DNA of 39,772 nt from an uncultured Ruminococcus sp. Its GTDB lineage: Bacteria > Bacillota > Clostridia > Oscillospirales > Ruminococcaceae. Below the pieces are notes generated by a model. That model searched no databases. It was not told the origin of the DNA and saw nothing but the letters and a program-made list of their open reading frames with translations. Position 1 is the stretch's first letter. Each line of letters starts with the position of its first letter. Shown piece by piece: positions 33,822 through 39,772 of this stretch. Location of the stretch: NCBI GenBank assembly GCA_900752785.1, contig CAADWP010000135.1:1-39772 (forward strand), in the 5' to 3' direction. The translations under genes and the position numbers were made by a program.

Positions 33822-34202
33822 ATGAAAAATAAAAGAAAAAAATCACTTTATATTTCTTCTGTTCTTTCCCTTGCATTATTATCTATTGTACCTATATCTT
33901 CAGCAAATGCTGCTGTATATCGCGATAGTTTTCACCGTGGAGCACGCTATATTTCTTATGTGCAAACTAATTTTGTATGGACTACTAACTGGAGAAATGA
34001 AATTAATAGTAGCACTGCTACACAGTGGGAAGAAGGCATTTGTACTGATGCCGCCGGAGTTACAAGAATATATGCAAATGGTTTAGAGCATATTTGGAAC
34101 GTTAAATCTAGAGTTTCCGTTGGCGTTTGGAAACTCAAATACACCAAAACATTCTCCGATGATATTTCACTTAGAAACAATGGAAACGCAAAGATAGTAT
34201 GA
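33822..34202 (+). CDS. Small secreted tryptophan-rich peptide, bacteriocin-like
   Basis: Predicted 126-residue preprotein with a classical Sec signal peptide: basic KNKRKK, hydrophobic core, cleavage after ANA (residue 30), giving a mature peptide of about 96 residues. The mature part is polar and aromatic (four Trp, many Tyr and Phe), basic overall, with one Cys. It ends NNGNAKIV. GGAGG lies upstream, and the stop overlaps the start of the ABC ATPase gene (ATGA). Size, secretion and the tightly linked ABC pair resemble lactococcin 972-type loci, but the W-x-x-G-V and HSATV signatures of that family are not clear, so I do not assign it. It may be a toxin, a signal or a cell-wall-binding peptide. 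Confidence 0.75.
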   Translation: MKNKRKKSLYISSVLSLALLSIVPISSANAAVYRDSFHRGARYISYVQTNFVWTTNWRNEINSSTATQWEEGICTDAAGVTRIYANGLEHIWNVKSRVSVGVWKLKYTKTFSDDISLRNNGNAKIV

Positions 34203-34867
34203 TTGAATTAAAAAATTTCAATAAAAAATACAAAAAGACCATTTTTGAAAACTCGTCGATTTGTTTTCCTGATGGTAAAATAAATTTTTTAATGGGAAAG
34301 AATGGAACCGGTAAAACAACATTATTCAAATGTATAGCCGGACTTGAAAATTATGGCGGAGAAATAGTTTTCGACGGAAAAAGTAAAAGTGAAATTGTAA
34401 ACGATATACTTGTTTTGTGGGACGATACCCCGTTTTATTTAAACCTTTCCGGAATCAATAATATATTTCTTTTAGCTAAAGGAAAAATTGCTAAAAGCGA
34501 TATAATTGAAAGAGCAGAACCGTATCTCGATTACGCTGCAATGAAAAGACGAGTTAAATCATATTCATACGGACAAAAAAAGAAGCTTTCGCTTGTTCTC
34601 CTTGACATTCTTAAACCTAAATATATTCTTATGGATGAAATATCTAACGGGCTTGACGTTGACACAATGAGAGAATTATGCGAAAAATTAGATAGTTTAA
34701 AACAAGACAGAACTATCATTCTTACCGGACATCAGTTTGCGTTTTATCAGCATATCGCCGATAATGTGTTTATAAAGGGTAAAACGTCTTTATCCGAAGT
34801 TGAATACGACAAAACAAACAATACTGACTTGGAGATCATATATAATGAAAGAATTAATAAAAATTGA
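34199..34867 (+). CDS. ABC transporter ATP-binding protein of the secreted-peptide operon
   Basis: Predicted 222-residue nucleotide-binding subunit. Walker A GKNGTGKTT (about residues 33-41), signature SYGQKKKL in place of LSGGQ, Walker B YILMDEISNGLD, and the switch histidine in LTGHQ. It resembles ABC-2 type ATPases of bacteriocin export or self-immunity. It overlaps both neighbours: ATGA with the peptide gene and 23 bases with the permease. Confidence 0.9.
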   Translation: MIELKNFNKKYKKTIFENSSICFPDGKINFLMGKNGTGKTTLFKCIAGLENYGGEIVFDGKSKSEIVNDILVLWDDTPFYLNLSGINNIFLLAKGKIAKSDIIERAEPYLDYAAMKRRVKSYSYGQKKKLSLVLLDILKPKYILMDEISNGLDVDTMRELCEKLDSLKQDRTIILTGHQFAFYQHIADNVFIKGKTSLSEVEYDKTNNTDLEIIYNERINKN

Positions 34868-35762
34868 TATAAAATACTTTCTATACTCAAAATGTTTTTT
34901 ATCTGTATGCCTTGGTTTTATATTTTGTGTTCTGGCGTCAGTAGGAATGTCATATCAATTTTCAAAAAGCTCATTACATTCATATGAATTTACATATAAT
35001 TATATGGTTGATACCGGAGAAGATGTTGAAGCTGAAAAAAACAAAGACTATATAATTAATGAAGACGGCGTGATTCAAAATCCTCTTGCCTATGATATAG
35101 AACAATCCGAGCATGCTTTATTTTATATGAATCCTAAAAACGGTATCACTCTTTTTGGTGAAACTTGTACCGTGTTATTTCCGATTTTTGCATTTATTGT
35201 CGGTATTCTGCTTGTTTCCTATGACGAGAAAAATAAGACAAAAAAACTGAAAGCAACTAATTACGGCAAACTAAAGTATGGGTATTCAAAGCAAGTATCG
35301 GGTTTGATTATAATTACGTTTCTGCTTATTATTTCTTTTGCTGTTATGATAGCTGTTTCCTCTTTTGCTTATTCCGTTCTGCAAAAGAATCACGACCTTT
35401 CTCCATTTGTAATCAGAACCTTAGATTTTAAGGATTATTTGTTACAAATAATTTTCACTTTTATCAGTGCATTTCTTTTTTTTGAATTAGGCTATTTTAT
35501 ATGCAATATTTTTCATTGTTACATTTTTTCTGTTATTGCGATCAGCCTTTTATCTTTCTTTTTACCGCCGTTATTCAAATATGACTTTACTAACGTAAAA
35601 AATAAAATTGAACGTCAGTTTTTTGAATTTAACGGCGTAGTGAACCTTGGTAAAGGTTTTCCTATATCCCTGTCAACAGCTCTTATCGAAGCAGTTGTTT
35701 TATTGTCTGTCTTTGCCATAATTAACTATATAGTTGATAATAAAAGAAGCGCATACCTGTGA
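34845..35762 (+). CDS. ABC transporter permease of the secreted-peptide operon
   Basis: Predicted 305-residue membrane protein with about six helices: one near the N-terminus (about 13-36), an extracytoplasmic loop (about 37-100), then helices near 105-126, 150-178, 198-222, 224-244 and 278-300. The layout is that of ABC-2 type permeases. ATG at 34845 follows GGAG with a 10-base spacing; a longer frame to 34800 lies inside the ATPase gene and is not supported. Since the peptide has a Sec signal, this transporter more likely gives self-protection or responds to the peptide than exports it (inference). Confidence 0.85.
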   Translation: MKELIKIDIKYFLYSKCFLSVCLGFIFCVLASVGMSYQFSKSSLHSYEFTYNYMVDTGEDVEAEKNKDYIINEDGVIQNPLAYDIEQSEHALFYMNPKNGITLFGETCTVLFPIFAFIVGILLVSYDEKNKTKKLKATNYGKLKYGYSKQVSGLIIITFLLIISFAVMIAVSSFAYSVLQKNHDLSPFVIRTLDFKDYLLQIIFTFISAFLFFELGYFICNIFHCYIFSVIAISLLSFFLPPLFKYDFTNVKNKIERQFFEFNGVVNLGKGFPISLSTALIEAVVLLSVFAIINYIVDNKRSAYL

Positions 35763-35771
35763 TTAGTTTTA

Positions 35772-35808
35772 AAAATGTCCCTATCCTAAGACGAGAGGGA
35801 CATTTTTA
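35772..35808 (+). terminator. Terminator of the secreted-peptide operon
   Basis: An 11-bp stem (AAAATGTCCCT with its complement), 13-base loop and T-run, 9 bases after the permease stop. Confidence 0.85.
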
Positions 35809-35829
35809 ATTGCATCAATAAAAAAGTTT

Positions 35830-35845
35830 AGGCAACGCCGTACAA
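35830..35845 (+). repeat. AGGCAAC repeat end, copy 1
   Basis: AGGCAACGCCGTACAA matches 39691-39706 at 14 of 16 positions. The following 40 bases share fragments with that copy (GATGAAAAATAT, TTGCATAT). Probably the end of a dispersed repeat family. Confidence 0.45.
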
Positions 35846-35880
35846 TGATTGTTAAAAATGATGAAAAATATCGAAATGAC

Positions 35881-35909
35881 TTGCATATTGTATAATTTGG
35901 TGCTATAAT
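35881..35909 (+). promoter_or_regulatory. Promoter of the SulP gene
   Basis: TTGCAT (35881-35886), 17-bp spacer, TATAAT (35904-35909), directly next to the repeat end at 35830. Confidence 0.7.
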
Positions 35910-35951
35910 ACACAAGTTGCATTGAAAAAAATTTTAAAAAGAAGGATAATT

Positions 35952-37646
35952 ATGGAAACCGTTTCTAAAAAACCAACAGAAGAAAAACTTAAACCAAAGC
36001 TGTTTTCAGTTATGAAAAATTATAATGGACAGCAGCTTGCCCGTGATATTGTTTCGGGAATAATCGTCGCGATCATTGCCCTGCCGCTATCAATAGCTCT
36101 CGCTCTCGCCTCGGGAGTAAGACCCGAACAAGGACTCTACACCGCGGTCACGGCCGGATTTATAATCTCATTCCTTGGAGGAAGCCGCGTCCAGATCGCC
36201 GGCCCTACTGCCGCATTCGCAACTATAGTTGCAGGAATCTTTGCAGCCGAGGGTATGGACGGTCTTGTTATTTCCACTATCATTGCAGGTATTTTCCTTA
36301 TTATTATGGGATTCTGTCATTTCGGAAGCCTGATAAGATACATACCAAACACTATAACCTCCGGATTTACTTTCGGTATTGCGGTAACTATCGTTATCGG
36401 TCAGATCAAGGATTTTTGCGGAATGTCGTTCAGCAGTTCCCCTATCGAGACTACAGAGAAGATCGCTGAGCTTATAAAAAGCGCGTCTACATTTAATATT
36501 CAGGCATTCCTCATCGGACTTCTTTCTCTCGCGATCCTTATTTTCTGGCCTAAAAAATTAGGAAAAATTCCGCCTTCACTTATTGCTGTTATTGTCGGCG
36601 CACTTGTTGTAAAATATGCAGACCTAAAAGTAAATACTATCGGAGATCTTTACACTATATCTTCTTCGCTGCCCAAACCGTCTTTACCCGACGTAAGCTT
36701 TGGCAGAATAAAAGCCCTTATTCCGAATGCTTTCACAATAGCTGTTCTGGCAGCGATAGAATCTCTTCTTTCCTGCGTTGTTGCCGACGGCATGATCGGT
36801 TCAAAGCACCGTTCCAACATGGAGCTTATAGCTCAGGGTACAGGCAATATAGCTTCCGCACTTTTCGGAGGGATCCCCGCAACCGGCGCTATTGCACGTA
36901 CAGCCGCAAATATAAAAAACGGCGGCAGAACTCCTATTGCCGGTATGGTTCATGCAGTTGTTCTTCTCGTCATTCTGCTTCTTCTGATGCCGCTTGCCGA
37001 GCTTATCCCAATGCCTGCAATTGCAGCAATTTTATTTATTGTTGCCTATAATATGTGCGGCTGGAGAGGTATTCTGAACACATTAAAAACTGCTCCGAAG
37101 AGCGATATTGCGGTACTTTTAGTAACACTGATCCTTACGGTCGTATTTGATCTCGTTGTGGCTATCGTTGTCGGAATGGTTATGGCTTCCATGCTGTTTA
37201 TGAAACGTATGTCAGATGTTACAGAGGTTCACGGCTGGGTATATATTGACGACGAGGATTCCGACCCTGATAATATTGCGCTGAAAGCCGTTCCCCAAAA
37301 TACAAAAGTTTACGAGATAAACGGTCCGATGTTTTTCGGAGCTTCGGATAAATTCGGCTATATGCTTGACGATACCGATATTGACGTTCTTTGCATCAGA
37401 ATGAGAAACGTACCAGCTATCGACGCTACAGGCGTTGAAATGCTCGATAAAATTACAAAACGCTGCAAAAAGCATAATATTGCAGTAGTATTTTCACACG
37501 TAAACGAACAGCCGATGCATGCTATGGAAAAGGCAGGCTTCGTTGAAAGGATAGGACGCGAAAATTTCTGCGATCATATTGATTCCGCACTTTTAAGAGC
37601 TGAAGAGCTTGAGAAAAAAGCCTCAGAAAACCGAAAAAACAAATAA
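35952..37646 (+). CDS. SulP-family (SLC26) inorganic anion transporter with STAS domain
   Basis: Predicted 564-residue transporter. The membrane part (about 25-430) begins with DIVSGIIVAIIALPLSIALALASGV and holds the SulP signature region GLYTAVTAGFIISFLGGSRVQIAGPTAAF. The C-terminal STAS domain (about 455-550) has VYEINGPMFFGA and RNVPAIDATGVEML. Substrate may be sulfate, bicarbonate or another anion; this cannot be told here. The ATG at 35952 has AAGGA upstream, preferred over an extension to 35922. Monocistronic, with its own promoter and terminator. Confidence 0.95.
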   Translation: METVSKKPTEEKLKPKLFSVMKNYNGQQLARDIVSGIIVAIIALPLSIALALASGVRPEQGLYTAVTAGFIISFLGGSRVQIAGPTAAFATIVAGIFAAEGMDGLVISTIIAGIFLIIMGFCHFGSLIRYIPNTITSGFTFGIAVTIVIGQIKDFCGMSFSSSPIETTEKIAELIKSASTFNIQAFLIGLLSLAILIFWPKKLGKIPPSLIAVIVGALVVKYADLKVNTIGDLYTISSSLPKPSLPDVSFGRIKALIPNAFTIAVLAAIESLLSCVVADGMIGSKHRSNMELIAQGTGNIASALFGGIPATGAIARTAANIKNGGRTPIAGMVHAVVLLVILLLLMPLAELIPMPAIAAILFIVAYNMCGWRGILNTLKTAPKSDIAVLLVTLILTVVFDLVVAIVVGMVMASMLFMKRMSDVTEVHGWVYIDDEDSDPDNIALKAVPQNTKVYEINGPMFFGASDKFGYMLDDTDIDVLCIRMRNVPAIDATGVEMLDKITKRCKKHNIAVVFSHVNEQPMHAMEKAGFVERIGRENFCDHIDSALLRAEELEKKASENRKNK

Positions 37647-37649
37647 ATA

Positions 37650-37690
37650 AAATCGGGACTTTACGTTAAATGTACAGTCCCGATTTTTAT
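37650..37690 (+). terminator. Terminator of the SulP gene
   Basis: An 11-bp perfect stem (AAATCGGGACT with its complement, 37650-37660 and 37676-37686), then a T-run. Confidence 0.9.
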
Positions 37691-37704
37691 TTAAATCGGA
37701 GCAA

Positions 37705-37844
37705 AGCGAGATAAGCTCGCTTAATCTCGCTGGCAACGGTTGCAACCGTCGCAGGAGCGAATGCTCCTCAGGGTTTCAGTGGGAGATTATAGTTCCCACT
37801 GAAATTCTGAAATATCCCCGCCGCTATGGCGGTGGGGGATATTT
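37705..37844. repeat. Five-hairpin palindromic array between convergent genes
   Basis: Successive dyads: GCGAGAT/ATCTCGC (37706-37730); ACGGTTGCAACCGT (37736-37749); AGGAGC/GCTCCT (37753-37768); TTTCAGTGGGA with its complement (37774-37804); AAATATCCCC with GGGGATATTT around a CCGC/GCGG core (37810-37844). GC-rich and non-coding. It looks like a transposable palindromic element (IS200/IS605-derived) or a structured RNA; its last hairpin may also end the NSS transcript. Confidence 0.7.
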
Positions 37845-37854
37845 GCGGCTTAGG

Positions 37855-39264
37855 TTATAATTTGATAATTCCGAATGACTGAAGCAGAAGCAAAATCAGC
37901 ATTACCGGTACGACAAATTTTATCATAACAATATACAGCGTTTTTCTGCTGAATTTGTATTTTCCCTGACTTACTTCATCAATAATGACTTTCGGCGTAA
38001 CTACCCAGCCTACAAGCAAACTGGTGAGCAAAGCGACGAGAGGCATAAAGCAGTAGTTGCTTATATAATCAAAAATATCAAGTATCTGAGCTGTTGTTCC
38101 GTTCGGAAGCTCAAACTCAAAATACAGTATATTATAACCGAGGCATACCACTATGGCTGCCGCAAGAGTGTATGCGACCACGATCAATGAACTTTTACGC
38201 CTGCCAAATCCGAATTTGTCCATTATACTGGAAACTATCGCTTCCATTATAGATACCGAAGAAGTTATTGCCGCAAAAGAAAGAACCAAGAAAAATACAA
38301 ATCCTATAACCTTTCCGACAGCTCCCATTTCATTAAACACAGCAGGAAGCGATACAAACACAAGTCCGGGACCCGCAGCCATGCCTTCCTTTCCCTTGAA
38401 AGCATATACTGCCGGAATTATCATCATTCCTGCAAGGAGTGCAATGAGAGTATCAAAAAGCTCAATACGATTTATTGATTTAATGAGATTTGTATCTTTC
38501 TTTGCATATGAACCATAAGTAATCATTATTCCCATTGCAACGCTGATAGAAAAGAAAAGCTGCCCCATTGCGTCCATAATTACCACAAACAGCTTTTTGA
38601 CGGTCATTCCCTCAAAATTCGGTATAAGATAGACTTTTAATCCTTCAAATCCTGTCCTTGTGACACCTTCATCTGTAGTATGACTGAGGGTAAGCGAATA
38701 AATCGAAATGCCGATAACCATAACGACAAGTATAGGCATAAGAATACGGCTGTATTTTTCAATTCCCTTTTCAACGCCGCAGAAAACTATAAACGCCGTT
38801 ATAGCAAAATAAATTATCATCCAGATCATCGGCTCGGCTTTTCCGGAAATGTATTCCTGAAAATAACCTGAGCTTACAGCGTCGCCGCCGTTTCCGACAG
38901 CATAAATCGAAAGATATTTTAATACCCACCCGCCTATCGAACAATAATACGGAAGAATTATTGTTGGGACAAGGCAGGCAAAAACTCCGATTATCCCCCA
39001 TTTCGGATGCATTGCTTTATACGCCGTCAATGGGCTTTGACGCGTTTTTCGTCCTATCGCTATTTCGGTTGTAAGAAGCGTAAAGCCAAACGTCAGCGCT
39101 AATATAAGATACACAAGAATAAATATTCCTCCGCCGTCTTTAGCTGCAAGATACGGAAATCTCCATATATTTCCCAGTCCTACTGCGCTCGCCGCCGCCG
39201 CGATTATAAATCCGAGCTGCCCGGTAAAGCTGCTTCTTTGAGTATGTTCAACTTTGCTGTTCAT
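37855..39264 (-). CDS. Sodium-dependent symporter of the NSS (SNF) family
   Basis: Predicted 469-residue membrane transporter importing an amino acid or related solute with Na+. The first helix carries the family signature FIIAAAASAVGLGNIWRFPYLA, with the unwound GLGNIWRFP that binds Na+ and substrate; GGGIFILVYL follows. About 11-12 helices, and the length is normal for bacterial members. AGGAG lies 13 bases before the ATG, a long spacing. The promoter is in the repeat copy B upstream. Substrate unknown. Confidence 0.94.
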   Translation of the reverse strand: MNSKVEHTQRSSFTGQLGFIIAAAASAVGLGNIWRFPYLAAKDGGGIFILVYLILALTFGFTLLTTEIAIGRKTRQSPLTAYKAMHPKWGIIGVFACLVPTIILPYYCSIGGWVLKYLSIYAVGNGGDAVSSGYFQEYISGKAEPMIWMIIYFAITAFIVFCGVEKGIEKYSRILMPILVVMVIGISIYSLTLSHTTDEGVTRTGFEGLKVYLIPNFEGMTVKKLFVVIMDAMGQLFFSISVAMGIMITYGSYAKKDTNLIKSINRIELFDTLIALLAGMMIIPAVYAFKGKEGMAAGPGLVFVSLPAVFNEMGAVGKVIGFVFFLVLSFAAITSSVSIMEAIVSSIMDKFGFGRRKSSLIVVAYTLAAAIVVCLGYNILYFEFELPNGTTAQILDIFDYISNYCFMPLVALLTSLLVGWVVTPKVIIDEVSQGKYKFSRKTLYIVMIKFVVPVMLILLLLQSFGIIKL

Positions 39265-39334
39265 TTTTAAAATTTTTCTCCTATCAAATTTTTATAATAT
39301 ATTAGGAGCAGCAATACTCCTATAACTAATAAAA

Positions 39335-39410
39335 AATTATATCATATTCTGCAAGAAATATCAACAGGCACGGAGATAATTTTCCGAAATTTATTTTTTT
39401 CAGCGCGAAC
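39335..39410 (-). repeat. Promoter-bearing repeat, copy B
   Basis: A 76-bp near-identical copy (three substitutions, one gap) of 15168-15244, on the opposite strand, placed upstream of the NSS gene. Confidence 0.85.
39336..39364 (-). promoter_or_regulatory. Promoter of the NSS symporter gene
   Basis: Minus strand: TTGATA (39364-39359), 17-bp spacer, TATAAT (39341-39336), identical in all 29 bases to the kinase promoter. A small leader hairpin (AGGAG/CTCCT) follows at about 39302-39320. Confidence 0.8.
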
Positions 39411-39451
39411 TTGCCTGAGATCGAGTTTCTCTTATGTTCGTATATTATTAA

Positions 39452-39584
39452 GAACCTGTGTTCATAGGATAAGCCGCACTTCTTTTCAGCAAATTTTACC
39501 AACGACTGCGTTGAAAATGATAGTATGCTTCCTTGACAAAATTATGCTCTAAAATTCGCATAGGAATCTTTTGAAGACAGGTTC
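39452..39584 (-). mobile_element. MITE-like element, copy 3 (133 bp, internally deleted, inverted)
   Basis: Ends GAACCTGTGTTCATAGG and GAAGACAGGTTC, flanked by TAA (39449-39451 and 39585-39587). The interior aligns with the reverse complement of copy 2 but is 28 bp shorter. It lies upstream of promoter repeat copy B. Confidence 0.8.
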
Positions 39585-39690
39585 TAAGTTTTTATAATAG
39601 AAAACGCCCTGCAAATGAGGACGCTTTTTATTATGAGAACAAGTTATAAAAAATATTTTTTCTTGCGATAACCGAAAACCGTAAAAATAA

Positions 39691-39772
39691 AGGCAACACC
39701 GCACAAAGCACGCCTGACGGCTTTGCACGTCATATGCTTGCATATTTTTCGTCATATCACACAAAAAATCCT
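39691..39772 (+). repeat. AGGCAAC repeat, copy 2 (runs to the window end)
   Basis: AGGCAACACCGCACAA followed by dyad-rich sequence (TGACGGCTTTGCACGTCATATG, partly palindromic); it is the partner of 35830-35845. No gene is recognised in 39588-39772; a weak hairpin with T-tract lies at about 39599-39632. Confidence 0.4.

Noticed and set aside
33822..34202. Firm assignment of the secreted peptide to the lactococcin 972 family
   Set aside because: Size, signal peptide and ABC neighbours fit, but the conserved motifs of the mature peptide are not clear, so it is left as unassigned.
39549..39764. 71-codon minus-strand frame near the window end
   Set aside because: It runs through MITE copy 3 and the AGGCAAC repeat, has no ribosome binding site, and has no protein-like features.
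1..39772. CRISPR array, rRNA genes or phage structural genes
   Set aside because: No regularly spaced direct repeats with unique spacers, no rRNA-like sequence and no capsid, portal or tail genes were seen. The repeats present are isolated or in tandem without spacers.

Overview
The window looks like chromosomal DNA of a low-GC Gram-positive anaerobe of the class Clostridia, most likely a Ruminococcus-like gut bacterium. The basis is AT-rich intergenic DNA, AGGAGG-type ribosome binding sites, strong TTGACA/TATAAT promoters with 17-bp spacers, a multi-PAS hybrid kinase, and gene types common in that group. The genus is inference; no rRNA is present.

Layout. (1) 1-10431, minus strand: a surface polysaccharide cluster read leftwards: DegT aminotransferase, hexapeptide acetyltransferase, ATP-grasp enzyme, NAD-dependent epimerase, sugar-1-phosphate transferase, GT4, two GT2, Wzy-like polymerase and a Wzx-like flippase cut by the window edge. 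(2) 10453-14835: a small unknown protein, a DEAD/DEAH helicase with seven helicase-associated repeats, and a tyrosine recombinase. (3) 14836-20800: a structured intergenic stretch, a cytosolic hybrid histidine kinase with two receiver domains, a CPBP-like membrane protein and a GNAT acetyltransferase. (4) 20796-24911: FeoB, an Rrf2 regulator and O-acetylhomoserine sulfhydrylase. (5) 25003-27294: a small mobile-element relic (DUF3987 protein) beside tRNA-Thr. (6) 27377-33533: a radical SAM protein, a membrane protein, tyrS, and a csoR-copA copper operon. (7) 33595-35810: a secreted tryptophan-rich peptide with its own two-gene ABC transporter. (8) 35830-39772: a SulP anion transporter, an NSS sodium symporter and several repeats.

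The most interesting signal is at 13482-14835. The recombinase gene and an outward-facing consensus promoter lie between two recombination-site-like sequences in inverted orientation. They share a perfect 19-bp inverted repeat, and each has roughly 9-bp imperfect dyad arms around an identical 7-bp spacer. In the orientation given, the promoter fires rightwards into an intrinsic terminator just past the right site. If the segment flips, the same promoter would point at the helicase gene and, through closely spaced same-strand genes, possibly at the whole polysaccharide cluster. This looks like a self-contained phase-variation switch.

Other unusual material: three copies of a short inverted-repeat element (MITE) with TAA target duplications, one of which supplies the stop codons of two convergent genes; a 77-bp repeat carrying a complete promoter in front of two unrelated genes; a five-hairpin array at 37705-37844; and paired palindromes in the promoter region of the secreted-peptide operon.
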